Part shown: positions 1 through 11,467 of the stretch, piece by piece
Position numbering within the stretch: the first letter of the stretch is position 1
Layout of the letters: each line of letters opens with the position of its first letter
NCBI RefSeq assembly: GCF_003628125.1
Contig: NZ_RBZU01000002.1
Span: forward strand, 186,001 to 250,000
Reading direction: 5' to 3'
DNA: 64,000 nt
DNA from: Pararobbsia silviterrae
GTDB taxonomy: Bacteria > Pseudomonadota > Gammaproteobacteria > Burkholderiales > Burkholderiaceae
Translations under genes and position numbers: made by a program
The notes under the pieces: model-generated
What the model saw: only the letters and a program-made list of their open reading frames with translations
Database searches by the model: none
What the model was told of the DNA's origin: nothing

Positions 1-108
1 GCGCGTGGGCGGTGCGCCGCGTTTCGCGCGTCTCGCGTCGCCGCGGGTCGTGTCACCGGATAGGCGACGCGACACCGGGACGCGGGACGGACGTCGGAAC
101 GCTCAAGC

Positions 109-1080
109 TCACAGGTGCACGTTGCCGACCGTTTCCTCGATCGTCTGCTTGATCTCGGGCGTGATGCGCTTCGCGAGTTCGGCGGCCTTGAGGTTCTCGT
201 GCAATTGCTCGATACGCGACGAACCCGTGATGACCGTGCTGACGTTCGGGTTCTTGAGCACCCACGCGAGCGCGAGCGTGCCGACGTTCGTGCCGAGTTC
301 CTTCGCGATGTCCTCGAGCTTGCCGACGATCGCGTTCTTCGCGGGGTCGAGCACTTGCTGCTGGAGCCAGTCGTAGCCCTTGAGCCCCGCGCGGCTGCCG
401 GCCGGAATGCCGTTGCGGTACTTGCCCGTCAGCAAGCCCGACGCGAGCGGGCTCCAGGTCGTCAGACCCAGGCCGTAGTCTTCATAGAGACGCGCATATT
501 CGGTCTCGACGCGCTTGCGGTGGAACAGGTTGTACTGCGGCTGTTCCATGACGGGCTTGTGCAGATGATGACGCTCGGCGATCTCGTAGGCCGCGCGGAT
601 CTCGTCGGCGCTCCACTCCGAAGTCCCCCAGTACAGCGCCTTGCCGCGCGTGACCATGTCGCTCATCGCCCATACCGTTTCCTCGATCGGCGTGTTCGGA
701 TCGGGGCGATGGCAGAACGCGAGGTCGACGTAGTCGAGATCGAGTCGCTTGAGCGAACCGTCGATCGCGTCGAGCAGATACTTGCGGTTCAGCGTGTGAT
801 ACCGGTTCGGGCGATTGTCGAGGCCCCAGAAAAACTTCGTCGAGACCACATAGTTGGCGCGCGGATACGCGAGTTCCTTGAGCGCGCGGCCCATGATCGA
901 TTCCGACTCGCCGGCCGCATAGGCCTCGGCGTTATCGAAAAAGTTGATGCCGGCATCGTAGGCGGCGGCCAGCGATTCGCGCGCGGCGCGCTGATCCACC
1001 TGCGAGCCGTACGTCACCCACGAACCGACCGACAGTTCGCTGACTTGAAGGCCCGAGCGGCCGAGACGGCGGTATTCCAT
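109..1080 (-). CDS. Aldo/keto reductase (potassium-channel beta-subunit-like)
   Basis: NADPH-dependent oxidoreductase of the aldo/keto reductase superfamily, in the branch that resembles voltage-gated potassium channel beta subunits. The 323-residue protein has the expected tetrad: Asp49 and Tyr54 in the FFDNAEAY segment, Lys82 in STKFFWG and His124 in AFCHRPD. The C-terminal stretch [17 protein letters not shown] is the cofactor phosphate-binding region of the family. An ORF start 84 bp further upstream exists, but the start chosen at 1080 has an AGAAGG ribosome site 9 bases upstream and begins directly with the family N-terminus MEYRRLG. The gene is divergent from the dehydrogenase at 1504. 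Family assignment is secure; the physiological substrate cannot be read from sequence. Confidence 0.93.
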   Translation of the reverse strand: MEYRRLGRSGLQVSELSVGSWVTYGSQVDQRAARESLAAAYDAGINFFDNAEAYAAGESESIMGRALKELAYPRANYVVSTKFFWGLDNRPNRYHTLNRKYLLDAIDGSLKRLDLDYVDLAFCHRPDPNTPIEETVWAMSDMVTRGKALYWGTSEWSADEIRAAYEIAERHHLHKPVMEQPQYNLFHRKRVETEYARLYEDYGLGLTTWSPLASGLLTGKYRNGIPAGSRAGLKGYDWLQQQVLDPAKNAIVGKLEDIAKELGTNVGTLALAWVLKNPNVSTVITGSSRIEQLHENLKAAELAKRITPEIKQTIEETVGNVHL

Positions 1081-1503
1081 TGACGTCATCCTTCTAATGG
1101 GGGGAAGTAAATCAAGGTCGAGTCGCGCGCCGCAGACTCCATGCGGGCGCGCAACCGCGAGCACTGTAAACGGGATCGCGCCGGCCGCGGGCCGACCCTG
1201 CCGACAGTATGGGTTTAGGTCGAAACGACCGGCGCGGCGCGTGGACGGATTCGACGGCCGTCGATTGACCGCCCTGATCGGCGAATGTCACGCTGCGGGA
1301 GCACAATAACGCGCGGCTCCGTTCGCTTTCGTGACAACGGACCGCTCGTACGAGGGGGTGCCGCAGGCCTGCCGATCCTCGCAGGGCTGGGCTTGCGCAT
1401 CTATCCGGCAGGCGCGCGCGTTGCGACGCAGGGCGTCGGGCGCGTCGGTGTGCGCTGCCGCAATCGATTTTCCATGCCATTCATCGAACAAGGAGATTCA
1501 TCC
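1081..1503. other. Divergent intergenic region without a gene
   Basis: About 420 bases separate the divergent aldo/keto reductase and 3-hydroxybutyrate dehydrogenase genes. Several open frames cross it in all directions, but they are arginine-rich with no family resemblance and are typical of high-GC noise. The dehydrogenase ribosome site AAGGAG lies just before 1504. I saw no clear operator, repeat or terminator. Confidence 0.5.
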
Positions 1504-2289
1504 ATGTCGCAACTCGACGGAAAGACTGCAGTGGTAACGGGCGCTGCCAGCGGTATCGGCAAGGAAATCGCGTTTGTGCTCGCCAAGGCGGGCGCAGCGG
1601 TCGCGATTGCCGATCTGAACCTCGACGGCGCCAATGCGGTCGCGAACGAGATCAAGGCGGGCGGCGGCAAGGCGATCGGCATCGCGATGAACGTGACCGA
1701 CGAAGACGCGGTCAACGCGGGCATCGATCAGGTCGCCGCCGAGTTCGGCTCGGTCGACATCCTGATCTCGAACGCCGGCATCCAGATCGTCAATCCGATC
1801 GAGAACTACGCGTACTCGGACTGGAAGAAGATGCTCGCGATCCATCTCGACGGCGCATTCCTGACGACGAAGGCCGCGCTCAAGCACATGTACAAGGACG
1901 ATCGCGGCGGCATCGTGATCTATATGGGCTCGGCGCACTCGCACGAGGCGTCGCCGCTGAAGTCGGCGTACGTGACCGCGAAGCACGGTTTGCTCGGTCT
2001 GTCGCGCACGCTCGCGAAGGAAGGCGCGAAGCACAATGTGCGTTCGCATGTGATCTGCCCGGGCTTCGTGCGCACGCCGCTCGTCGACAAGCAGATCCCC
2101 GAGCAGGCGAAGGAGCTCGGCATCACCGAAGACGAAGTGATCAGCAAGGTCATGCTGGGCAACACCGTTGACGGCGTGTTCACGACGGTCGAGGATGTCG
2201 CGCAGACCGTGCTGTTCCTGACGACGTTCCCGAGCGCCGCGCTGACGGGCCAGTCGTTCCTCGTGAGCCACGGCTGGTATATGCAGTAA
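1504..2289 (+). CDS. hbdH: 3-hydroxybutyrate dehydrogenase (SDR family)
   Basis: Short-chain dehydrogenase that interconverts (R)-3-hydroxybutyrate and acetoacetate with NAD, in polyhydroxybutyrate turnover. The 261-residue protein has the Rossmann motif TGAASGIG (residues 12-19), the NAG motif at 90-92 and the catalytic Ser143, Tyr156 and Lys160 (SAYVTAK). The C-terminus [11 protein letters not shown] and the SAHSHEASP segment are typical of D-beta-hydroxybutyrate dehydrogenases rather than general SDRs. The start was chosen at the ATG preceded by AAGGAG at 7-8 bases; a longer open frame upstream lacks family sequence. The next gene, a patatin-like protein, fits a shared role at the storage granule. 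Confidence 0.93.
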   Translation: MSQLDGKTAVVTGAASGIGKEIAFVLAKAGAAVAIADLNLDGANAVANEIKAGGGKAIGIAMNVTDEDAVNAGIDQVAAEFGSVDILISNAGIQIVNPIENYAYSDWKKMLAIHLDGAFLTTKAALKHMYKDDRGGIVIYMGSAHSHEASPLKSAYVTAKHGLLGLSRTLAKEGAKHNVRSHVICPGFVRTPLVDKQIPEQAKELGITEDEVISKVMLGNTVDGVFTTVEDVAQTVLFLTTFPSAALTGQSFLVSHGWYMQ

Positions 2290-2510
2290 GTCGACGAGGG
2301 CAGTCAGTCGACGAGGCGCGGCCGCACGGGCGGCCGCGTCCGAGGCCGATCGGCAGGCGGGCGTATCGGCGGCGCGTCGGTGCTGCGCGTCCATGCGCGG
2401 CCGCCCATCGGGTCGATGTGCACGCGCCGCGTGGCGCGCTGCCATGCGCTGCAATGCGCGGCCCGCAATGTGCTGAGACGTGGCGTGTTTACGGATCGTG
2501 GAGGCCGGAT

Positions 2511-3737
2511 ATGGCGGAATCGACGGATGACAAGGCACAGGGCAACGGCGCATCACCCGACGGCGCGCCCCGCCATTCACACGCGCGGCGTCGCATCGCA
2601 TTGCCGCCGTACGAAACCGTCGCGCTCGTCCTGCAGGGCGGCGGCGCGCTCGGCGCGTATCAGGCCGGTGTGTTTCAGGGGCTCGACGAAGCGGGCATCG
2701 CGCCCGACTGGATCGCGGGCATCTCGATCGGCGCGCTCAACACGGCCTTGATCGCGGGCAATCCGCCCGAGCATCGTCTCGAACGTCTCGTCGAATTCTG
2801 GGAATTGGTCTGTACGCCGGCCTATGGCCTGTCGGTGCCGTCGGGGCTCGAAGAGGCGCTGTTCCATGCGAGCGACTTCGTGCGCAAGGGCTTTACGACG
2901 TGGCAGGCCGTGCAGACCGTGCTCGAAGGCCAGAAGGGCTTCTTCGTGCCGCGCATGCCGCCGCCGTCTCCGTTGTCCAAGCACGACCCCGCGACCGCGA
3001 GCTGGTACGACACCCGGCCGCTCAAGGCGACGCTCGAACGCTTGTGCGACTTCGACCGGATCAACGACGGCGACATCCGCGTATCGGTCGGCGCGGTCAA
3101 TGTGCGGACCGGCAACTTCGTGTACTTCGACAATCGGAAGGAGCGCTTGCGCGCCGAGCATTTCATGGCGTCGGGTGCGCTGCCGCCCGGCTTTGCGGCC
3201 GTCGAGATCGACGGCGAGTACTACTGGGACGGCGGATTGATGTCGAACACGCCGCTGACGCGCGTGCTGCAGACGACGCCGCGCCGCGACACGCTCGCGT
3301 TCCAGGTCGATCTATGGAGCGCGCTCGGCCCCGTGCCCGACAATCTGACCGATGTCGGCGGCCGGCAAAAGGACATCCAGTATTCGAGCCGCACGCGTCT
3401 CGTCACCGATATGTTGCAGCGATCGCAACGGTTCCGTCATGTCCTCCATCAAGTGCTCGATCGCGTGCCGCCCGACGTGCGCGCGAACGATCACTGGTGC
3501 CGCGTGGCCGAGGAACTCGCGTGCGGCAAACGCTACAACGTCGTGCACGTGATTTACCAGGCCAAGGAATACGACGGGCACTTCAAGGACTTCCAGTTCG
3601 GACACTCGACGATGCGCGCGCACTGGGACACCGGACTCGCGGACATGCGCGCGACGCTCGATCATCCGGACTGGCTCGACTTGCCCGACAACGAAGCGGG
3701 CTTCATCACGCACGATATTCACCGCGATCACCGGTGA
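2511..3737 (+). CDS. Patatin-like phospholipase with DUF3734 C-terminus
   Basis: Predicted serine lipid hydrolase of the patatin family, 408 residues. The oxyanion-hole motif GGGALGAYQAG lies at about 43-53, the nucleophile elbow GISIG has Ser72, and the dyad Asp240 is in WDGGLMSNTPL. The C-terminal third (TLAFQVDLWSALG onward, with conserved YNVVHVIYQAKEYDGHFKDF) matches the DUF3734 extension of bacterial patatins. The start at 2511 is fixed by GGAGG 6 bases upstream, although the frame stays open for another 93 bases. It lies 221 bp after 3-hydroxybutyrate dehydrogenase on the same strand. In Burkholderia relatives this pair is common, which suggests a job in polyhydroxybutyrate granule or membrane lipid metabolism; that is inference. 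Confidence 0.9.
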   Translation: MAESTDDKAQGNGASPDGAPRHSHARRRIALPPYETVALVLQGGGALGAYQAGVFQGLDEAGIAPDWIAGISIGALNTALIAGNPPEHRLERLVEFWELVCTPAYGLSVPSGLEEALFHASDFVRKGFTTWQAVQTVLEGQKGFFVPRMPPPSPLSKHDPATASWYDTRPLKATLERLCDFDRINDGDIRVSVGAVNVRTGNFVYFDNRKERLRAEHFMASGALPPGFAAVEIDGEYYWDGGLMSNTPLTRVLQTTPRRDTLAFQVDLWSALGPVPDNLTDVGGRQKDIQYSSRTRLVTDMLQRSQRFRHVLHQVLDRVPPDVRANDHWCRVAEELACGKRYNVVHVIYQAKEYDGHFKDFQFGHSTMRAHWDTGLADMRATLDHPDWLDLPDNEAGFITHDIHRDHR

Positions 3738-3939
3738 AGCACGCGAGGGTCCGTCTCGCGTTCCGCAATGCAAACGCCCCGCGAGCCGTGAAACGCACCC
3801 GCTCGCCGCTCGAAGACCGAGCGGTGGATGTGCATCTCAAGGCGCCGTGGGGCGCTGGGTCAGGGCGTGGCCCTGTGACTGCGGCGGCGCGTGGGCCGTG
3901 TCGCGATGCCGGCACGGCTCCGCGCCGGACTGCTTCGAC

Positions 3940-5139
3940 TTACTTGAGCACCTGGGTGATCGCGTTCGCGACCGCGTCGATGTTCTTCGTGTTGAGCGCC
4001 GCGACGCAGATCCGGCCCGTGCCGACTGCGTAGATGCCGAACTCGGTGCGCAGGCGATCGACCTGTTCGGTGCTCAGGCCCGTGTACGAGAACATGCCGC
4101 GTTGCTGGGCGACGAAGCCGAAGTCGCGCGAGGCGCCCGCGGCCTTGAGCTTGTCGACGAGCGACGTGCGCATCGTGCGGATCCGGTCGCGCATTTCGCC
4201 GAGTTCGTTTTCCCACGTCTGACGCAGTTCGGGGCTGCTGAGCACCGCGGCGACGATCGAGCCGCCGTGCGTCGGCGGATTCGAGTAGTTCGTGCGGATC
4301 ACGCGCTTGAGCTGCGAGAGCACGCGTGCCGATTCGTCCTTGCTCGACGTCACGATCGAAAGCGCGCCGACGCGCTCGCCGTACAGCGAGAACGACTTCG
4401 AGAACGAGCTCGACACGAAGAAGTCGAGGTCGGCCTTCGCGAACTGACGCACGGCCGTCGCGTCGGCGTCGATGCCGTCGGCGAAGCCCTGATACGCGAT
4501 ATCGAGGAAGGGCACGAGCTGACGCGCCTTGACGACTTCGATGACCTTCGCCCATTGATCGGGCGTCAGATCGGCGCCGGTCGGGTTGTGGCAGCAGCCG
4601 TGCAGCACGACGACCGTGCCCGCCGCGTACGATTCGAGCGCGGCGATCATGCCCGCGAAGTTCACGCCATACGTCGACGGGTCATAGTACGGATAGCTGA
4701 GCACTTCGAAACCGGCCGATTCGAACAGCGCGCGGTGGTTTTCCCAGCTCGGATCGCTGATCGCGACCTTCGCGTTCGGGTTCAGGCGCTTGAGGAAGTC
4801 CGCGCCGATCTTGAGCGCGCCCGTGCCGCCGAGGGCTTGCGCCGTCAGCACGCGACCGGCCGCGATGAGCGGCGAATCGGCGCCGAGCAGCAGGGTCTGA
4901 ACGGCCGAGTCGTAGGCAGCGATTCCGTCGATCGGCAGATAGCCGCGCGGCAGCGCGGCATCGACGCGGGCTTTCTCGGCGTCGCGAACCGCCCGCAGCA
5001 GCGGAATTTTGCCTTCGTCATTCGTGTAGACGCCAACGCCAAGATTGACTTTGGTCGTACGGGAATCGGCGTTGAAGGCTTCGTTGAGGCCCAGAATCGG
5101 GTCGCGCGGGGCGAGTTCGACGGCGGAAAACAAGGTCAT
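3940..5139 (-). CDS. tyrB: Aromatic amino acid aminotransferase (class I, PLP)
   Basis: Fold-type I aminotransferase that moves the amino group between aromatic or dicarboxylic amino acids and 2-oxoglutarate. The 399-residue length is standard. The PLP lysine is Lys248 in SSSFSKSFSLYGERVG; the HNPTG motif is at 184-188; the C-terminal substrate arginine is in GTGRICVAALN. The N-terminus MTLFSAVELAPRDPILGLNEAF is the usual TyrB/AspC start. It is divergent from uvrB with 156 bp between the starts, an arrangement conserved in Burkholderia relatives. Choice between TyrB and AspC specificity is from overall resemblance, so substrate range is moderately certain only. Confidence 0.95.
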   Translation of the reverse strand: MTLFSAVELAPRDPILGLNEAFNADSRTTKVNLGVGVYTNDEGKIPLLRAVRDAEKARVDAALPRGYLPIDGIAAYDSAVQTLLLGADSPLIAAGRVLTAQALGGTGALKIGADFLKRLNPNAKVAISDPSWENHRALFESAGFEVLSYPYYDPSTYGVNFAGMIAALESYAAGTVVVLHGCCHNPTGADLTPDQWAKVIEVVKARQLVPFLDIAYQGFADGIDADATAVRQFAKADLDFFVSSSFSKSFSLYGERVGALSIVTSSKDESARVLSQLKRVIRTNYSNPPTHGGSIVAAVLSSPELRQTWENELGEMRDRIRTMRTSLVDKLKAAGASRDFGFVAQQRGMFSYTGLSTEQVDRLRTEFGIYAVGTGRICVAALNTKNIDAVANAITQVLK

Positions 5140-5295
5140 GTGCCTGCTCGGATCAGATAGAGGTGAAAAAGGCGAATCACGGTCGCGGGGTGGGGCGCGG
5201 GAGCCCGACCTGATTGCGCGAACGGGCTAGAATGTCGAATTCGGCCCGCCACGGGCCAGCCCATTCCAGGCGCAACCGCGCCTATTTTATCGAAG

Positions 5296-7386
<2,091 letters not shown>

Positions 7387-7546
7387 GGGGAACACAGTGC
7401 GCGGGGCGTGATCGAGGCGCGCGGCGACCTCGCGCGCGCCGGCGGACGCACTGCGATGCGCGCCGCGTCAGCGATGGCTCGCGCGTGACCTTTTTGTGAC
7501 GGGTGTTTTACTGTGTTTGTCCGCGAACGGTGCTAAACTTCGCGTC

Positions 7547-7565
7547 ATTGAGAATAGTTCGCATT
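7547..7565 (+). promoter_or_regulatory. Fur-like box upstream of ftrABCD
   Basis: The 19-mer ATTGAGAATAGTTCGCATT matches 15 of 19 positions of the AATGAGAATGATTCTCATT form of the Fur box. It lies about 100 bp before the ftrA start. A possible promoter, TTCGCA then CATATT 16 bases later, overlaps its right side. Iron repression through Fur is inferred. Confidence 0.6.
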
Positions 7566-7662
7566 AAGCTTACCGCTAGCATATTCAACTGTAAGGTAGG
7601 CGGCGCTGTTCCTCGATCTATGCAATGAGTCGTATCTCTGTCGTGAATCCTGGGAGTCGTGA

Positions 7663-8223
7663 ATGACGGTAAAAATGAAACAGGCCGTGTGGGCCGGTAT
7701 GGCGATCGCAGGCTTTGCCGCCCTCGCATCGATGAATGCGCAGGCTGCCGAATATCCGATTGGCCAGCATGCGATTCAAGGCGGCATGGAGATCGGCGCG
7801 GTCTATCTGCAGCCGATCACGATGGAACCCGAAGGCATGATGCGCAAGGCATCGGACTCGGACGTTCACCTCGAGGCCGATATTCACGCGGTCAAGAACA
7901 ATCCGACGGGCTTCGCCGAAGGCGATTGGATGCCTTATCTGCAGGTCCATTACGAACTCACGAAGGTCGGTTCGACGCAAACGCTCAAGGGCGACCTGAT
8001 GCCGATGGTCGCCGACGACGGTCCGCACTATGGCGACAACGTCAAGCTGTTCGGCCCGGGCAAATATCATCTGAAGCTCGTCGTCGAACCGCCGATGCAG
8101 ATGGGCCATATGGCGTTCGGCCGTCACGTCGACAAGGAAACCGGCGTGGGTCCGTGGTTCAAGCCCATTACGCTCGAATACGACTTCCCGTTCGCGGGCA
8201 TCGGCAAGAAGGGCGGTTACTGA
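7663..8223 (+). CDS. ftrA: Periplasmic iron-binding protein FtrA/P19 type
   Basis: Soluble periplasmic component of the FtrABCD ferrous iron system, of the Tpd/P19/FetP family. The 186-residue protein has a signal peptide ending near NAQA-AEYP (about residue 28) and the family core GAVYLQPITMEPEGM, DVHLEADIHA and MGHMAFGRH, whose His, Met and Glu residues bind metal in characterised P19 and FetP proteins. The start has GGGAG 7-8 bases upstream. It heads a four-gene operon (ftrA, ftrB, ftrC, ftrD) with tight spacing and a Fur-like box about 100 bp upstream, so iron-repressed expression is likely. Confidence 0.93.
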   Translation: MTVKMKQAVWAGMAIAGFAALASMNAQAAEYPIGQHAIQGGMEIGAVYLQPITMEPEGMMRKASDSDVHLEADIHAVKNNPTGFAEGDWMPYLQVHYELTKVGSTQTLKGDLMPMVADDGPHYGDNVKLFGPGKYHLKLVVEPPMQMGHMAFGRHVDKETGVGPWFKPITLEYDFPFAGIGKKGGY

Positions 8224-8239
8224 TCTGCCGGGGGCAAGC

Positions 8240-8575
8240 ATGAAAGTCAACAGCAAGATCGCGCTGCTCGCGCTGACCGCCACGTTGTCGGGCCTTGCCC
8301 ATGCCGAGGATCTGCCGACGTTTCAGCTCGATATGTCGAACGGCAAGGTGTCGCCGACGCGTATCGAGGTGCCGGCCGGCAAGCGGATCAAGATCGCGAT
8401 CAAGAACTCGGGCACCAGCGCCGTCGAGTTCGAGAGCGTCCAGTTGCGCAAGGAAAAAGTCCTGGCGCCGGGCGGCGAGTCGTTCGTCGTGATCGCGCCG
8501 CTCGATCCGGGCGAGTACAAGTTCTTCGACGATTTCAACCAGGCCACCGGTCAGGGCGTCATCGTCGCGAAATAG
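8240..8575 (+). CDS. ftrB: Periplasmic cupredoxin-domain protein FtrB
   Basis: Small periplasmic cupredoxin-like protein, 111 residues, with a signal peptide cleaved near AHA-EDLPTF (about residue 22). In Bordetella and Brucella FtrB is thought to oxidise ferrous iron or pass electrons before uptake through FtrC. The fold is suggested by IEVPAGKRIKIAIKNSGTSA and the C-terminal DPGEYKFFDDFN. Classical type 1 copper ligands are not obvious, as is usual for this family. It starts 16 bp after ftrA and is followed by ftrC. Confidence 0.9.
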   Translation: MKVNSKIALLALTATLSGLAHAEDLPTFQLDMSNGKVSPTRIEVPAGKRIKIAIKNSGTSAVEFESVQLRKEKVLAPGGESFVVIAPLDPGEYKFFDDFNQATGQGVIVAK

Positions 8576-8626
8576 CGATACCGAGGTCCCGGGAAGGGCT
8601 AGGAAGCACTACGAAGGAGGTGGTTG

Positions 8627-9463
8627 ATGGGGCAGATCCTGTTCATTGTCTGGCGTGAGAGTGTCGAAGCGCTGCTTGTGGTCGGCATTCTTTACGCGTG
8701 GCTGCGCAACGGCGACGCGACGGCGAGAAAGGGACTGCCTTATCTGTGGGCCGGCGTCGGACTCGGCGTGCTCGCGGCCGTGGCGCTCGGCGCCGCGCTC
8801 GTGTGGTTCACCGAGGCGATGTCGGGCGACGCGCAGGATTATTTCCAGATCGCGATGGTGCTTGTCGCGTGTGTGCTCGTCGTGCAGATGGTGCTCTGGA
8901 TGCGCCAGCACGGCCGCACGCTCAAGCGCGAGATGGAAGCCTCGCTCGAACGCAGCACGCGCGACGCGAACTGGTGGGGCATCACGGTTCTCGTCGCACT
9001 CGCGATCGCGCGCGAGGGCAGCGAAACGGTCATCTTTCTCTACGGGATCGGGCTCGGCCAGAACGGCCATGTCGACGGCATGCAGTTGCTGGCGATCGTG
9101 CTGGGGCTCGGCCTCGCGTTCCTGAGCTTTTATGTGTTCCAGCTCGGCGGCAAGTACTTCTCGTGGCGCGCGTTCTTCCGCGTGACGGAGATCATGCTGT
9201 TTTTCCTCGCGGCGGGTCTTTTCGAACTCGGCGTCGACAAGCTCATCGATAAGGAGTTGTTGCCCGCGGGCAGCACGCTCTGGGATACGAGCGCGATTCT
9301 CGACGATTCGCATCCGTTCGGCGGTCTCGTCGCGACGCTGACCGGCTATCGCGCACATCCGTCGGTCACGAACGTCGTCGCGTATCTCGTCTATTGGGCC
9401 GTGATCTGGGCGCTCACGCGTTGGGCCCGTTCGGCGCAGCAGGCGCAACAGCACGCCGCATGA
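8627..9463 (+). CDS. ftrC: High-affinity iron permease FtrC (FTR1 family)
   Basis: Inner-membrane iron permease, 278 residues with about seven hydrophobic segments. It has both diagnostic FTR1 motifs of form RExxE: WRESVE with Arg10 and Glu14, and AREGSE with Arg129 and Glu133, which bind and move ferric iron in this family. The ATG at 8627 has a perfect AAGGAGG 6 bases upstream; the TTG three bases earlier is less likely. The stop codon overlaps the ftrD start in ATGA, so the two are translationally coupled. Confidence 0.95.
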   Translation: MGQILFIVWRESVEALLVVGILYAWLRNGDATARKGLPYLWAGVGLGVLAAVALGAALVWFTEAMSGDAQDYFQIAMVLVACVLVVQMVLWMRQHGRTLKREMEASLERSTRDANWWGITVLVALAIAREGSETVIFLYGIGLGQNGHVDGMQLLAIVLGLGLAFLSFYVFQLGGKYFSWRAFFRVTEIMLFFLAAGLFELGVDKLIDKELLPAGSTLWDTSAILDDSHPFGGLVATLTGYRAHPSVTNVVAYLVYWAVIWALTRWARSAQQAQQHAA

Positions 9464-10875
9464 GCACGCTGCTCGGGCCGGAGCTCGGTCAATCCCATCG
9501 AACCCGGCTGGCCCGGTTCGGCGACTGGATGCAGCGCCATGCGAAAAGCATCCGCGCGATTCAGTGGCTCGTCGTGCTCGTCTACGGCATTTTGATCATC
9601 GTGCCCGCCGTGATGCCGTTGCCCGGCGATACCGCCCATATCTGGAACAACCTGACGGTCTTCGCGCAGTTCGTGTTCTGGGGCATCTGGTGGCCGTTCG
9701 TGCTGTTGTCGATGGTGCTGCTCGGGCGGATCTGGTGCGGCGTACTGTGTCCCGAGGGGACGCTGTCGGAGTTCGCGAGCAAGTTCGGCCGCGGCGCCGC
9801 GATCCCGCGCTGGATGCGCTGGGGCGGCTGGCCGTTCGTCGCGTTCGCGCTGACGACGGTCTATGGGCAAATGGTCAGCGTCTATCAGTACCCGAAGGCC
9901 GTGTTGCTCGTGCTCGGCGGTTCGACGGCCGCGGCGATCGTGATCGGCTATCTGTATGGGCGCGAGAAGCGGGTCTGGTGCAAGTATCTGTGCCCGGTCA
10001 ACGGCGTGTTTTCGCTGCTCGCGCGGCTGGCGCCGTTTCACTACAAGGTCGACGAACTCGCGTGGAAGCGTTCGTACAAGGACGGCGAACACGGCCATCG
10101 CGTCATCCCGATCAATTGCGCGCCGCTCGTGCCGCTGCGCAATATGAAGGGCAATGCCGACTGCCATATGTGCGCGCGCTGCAGCGGACATCGCGACGCC
10201 ATTGCGCTGAGCCTGCGCTCGCCGACGACGGAAGTCGTGCATTTCGGCGAGAAAGAGGCGAATGCCTGGGATACCGCGTTGATCCTCTACGGTCTGCTCG
10301 GGATTGCGATCGGGGCGTTTCACTGGACCGCGAGTCCGTGGTTCGTCGAGCTCAAGCAGTTTTTCGCGGGCTGGCTCATCGATCGCAATATCCTCTGGCC
10401 GCTCGATACGAGTGCGCCGTGGTTCCTGCTCACACACTATCCGGACCAGAACGACGTGTTTTCGTGGCTCGACGGCGGACTCGTCGTCGGCTACATCCTC
10501 GCGACGGGCGCGGTCTACGGGACCGCGCTGCTGGCCTTGCTCGCGCTCGGGAACCGGGCCTTGGGCGCGTGGCGCTTTACGCGCCTCCACCACCTTGCAC
10601 AGGCGTTGATTCCGCTGGCCGGCACGGGGGTGTTTCTCGGCCTGTCCGCGACGACGCTGACGATTCTCAAGGCCGAGCATCTCGACCTGAGCTGGGCATC
10701 CGCGGTGCGCGTGCTGATTCTGGGCATCGCCAACACGTGGAGTGCATGGCTCGCGGTGCGTGTCGTCGGCCGCCACTCGGCGAACTGGATCGCGAAGGGT
10801 GCGGCGCTCGCGTGTTTCGCCGCCGCGCTGGCCGTGGTCGACAGCGCGTGGTGGCTCATGTTCTGGCATTGGTAG
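9460..10875 (+). CDS. ftrD: 4Fe-4S membrane ferredoxin FtrD (NapH/polyferredoxin type)
   Basis: Membrane-bound iron-sulfur protein of 471 residues, proposed to return electrons from the FtrB oxidation step to the quinone or cytoplasm in FtrABCD. Cysteine motifs are CGVLCPEGTLSE, CKYLCPVNGVFSLLARL and CHMCARC, set between several transmembrane helices; the first two match the CxxxCP pattern of NapH/RdxA-like proteins. The start overlaps the ftrC stop by four bases. The frame extends upstream inside ftrC, but that part is out of phase with the family. Last gene of the operon. Confidence 0.92.
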   Translation: MSTLLGPELGQSHRTRLARFGDWMQRHAKSIRAIQWLVVLVYGILIIVPAVMPLPGDTAHIWNNLTVFAQFVFWGIWWPFVLLSMVLLGRIWCGVLCPEGTLSEFASKFGRGAAIPRWMRWGGWPFVAFALTTVYGQMVSVYQYPKAVLLVLGGSTAAAIVIGYLYGREKRVWCKYLCPVNGVFSLLARLAPFHYKVDELAWKRSYKDGEHGHRVIPINCAPLVPLRNMKGNADCHMCARCSGHRDAIALSLRSPTTEVVHFGEKEANAWDTALILYGLLGIAIGAFHWTASPWFVELKQFFAGWLIDRNILWPLDTSAPWFLLTHYPDQNDVFSWLDGGLVVGYILATGAVYGTALLALLALGNRALGAWRFTRLHHLAQALIPLAGTGVFLGLSATTLTILKAEHLDLSWASAVRVLILGIANTWSAWLAVRVVGRHSANWIAKGAALACFAAALAVVDSAWWLMFWHW

Positions 10876-10957
10876 GGGACGGCGGGCGCGTCGGCATGTA
10901 CGACATGCTCGTTTCGCGCTTGCTCGCGCTTGCTTGTGTCTATTAATCTCGGGCCGC

Positions 10958-10998
10958 AAATAACAAAACCCCTCGCTTCAATGACATGAAGCGAGGGG
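10958..10998 (-). terminator. Intrinsic terminator downstream of hemP
   Basis: On the minus strand a perfect 12-bp stem (CCCCTCGCTTCA paired with TGAAGCGAGGGG) with a six-base loop is followed by TTTTGTTATTT. The stem also follows ftrD on the plus strand but lacks a T tract on that side, so it mainly serves hemP. Confidence 0.88.
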
Positions 10999-11223
10999 TT
11001 CGACATTGCGAGCCCGGCATGGTCGCCGGGCGGGTTCCTAAGTGTCCATGCGGCCGTTCGGCTAGTGCATGGTCAATGTGTCGGGACAAAAAAATGGCGT
11101 GGCTTGCTTAGCTGGTGGATCGTCAACGCCCGAAGGGGTCTAGTCTTTTGCGTCAACGGGCCAGGTGGGCTGGCTAGCCGAACACCCTGCGAGAGGGTGG
11201 TCCCCACAATACTCGGTACGACG
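10958..11223 (-). ncRNA. Probable 3'-UTR-derived small RNA of hemP (BrrF-like)
   Basis: Seen: on the minus strand the hemP stop is followed by about 220 bases without a gene, containing several GC hairpins (for example CCCGGCGACCATGCCGGG near 11016-11033), and then a textbook intrinsic terminator. Known, from memory: Burkholderia cenocepacia makes an iron-starvation small RNA, BrrF (earlier ncS63), from the hemP region. Inferred: this is the local counterpart, released by processing or an internal promoter. The 5' end cannot be set by eye. Confidence 0.5.
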
Positions 11224-11436
11224 TTACTTCGTCAGAATCAGGCCACCGTTACGGGTCGAGCGCAATTGATAACGCACGCCGTTGTGGTGAATATTGACAG
11301 TGGTCTGGCCTTGCAGCAGGGTCGCGCTGCTCAGCGCGCGTTCACCTGTCTGGGCCGGAGCGCCGCCCGCATCCTTGTTCGCGATGGCCGAGCGTAGCTT
11401 CAATTTGGGGCGGGACAGCGGGTTGCTCAGGTTCAT
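11224..11436 (-). CDS. hemP: Hemin uptake protein HemP/HmuP
   Basis: Small protein of 70 residues in the HemP/HmuP family, which in rhizobia and Burkholderia helps activate haem-uptake genes. The C-terminal signature TVNIHHNGVRYQLRSTRNGGLILTK is diagnostic. The start at 11436 (MNLSNPLSRPK) has AAGGAG 10 bases upstream on the minus strand; the longer frame to 11496 runs into the Fur box and promoter. It is monocistronic, has a promoter with a Fur box in its spacer, and its transcript probably extends into the RNA described downstream. No haem receptor gene is next to it. Confidence 0.9.
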   Translation of the reverse strand: MNLSNPLSRPKLKLRSAIANKDAGGAPAQTGERALSSATLLQGQTTVNIHHNGVRYQLRSTRNGGLILTK

Positions 11437-11467
11437 GTTCTGGCAGCTCCTTGCTTTCGATGAATCA

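Larger units (their letters stand above)
10876..11223. other. ftrD-hemP convergent gap holding a probable hemP 3'-UTR RNA
   Basis: No open frame here resembles a protein. Read on the minus strand the gap continues the hemP transcript for about 220 bases and ends in a strong terminator, so most of it is probably transcribed RNA, described in the ncRNA entry. Confidence 0.6.
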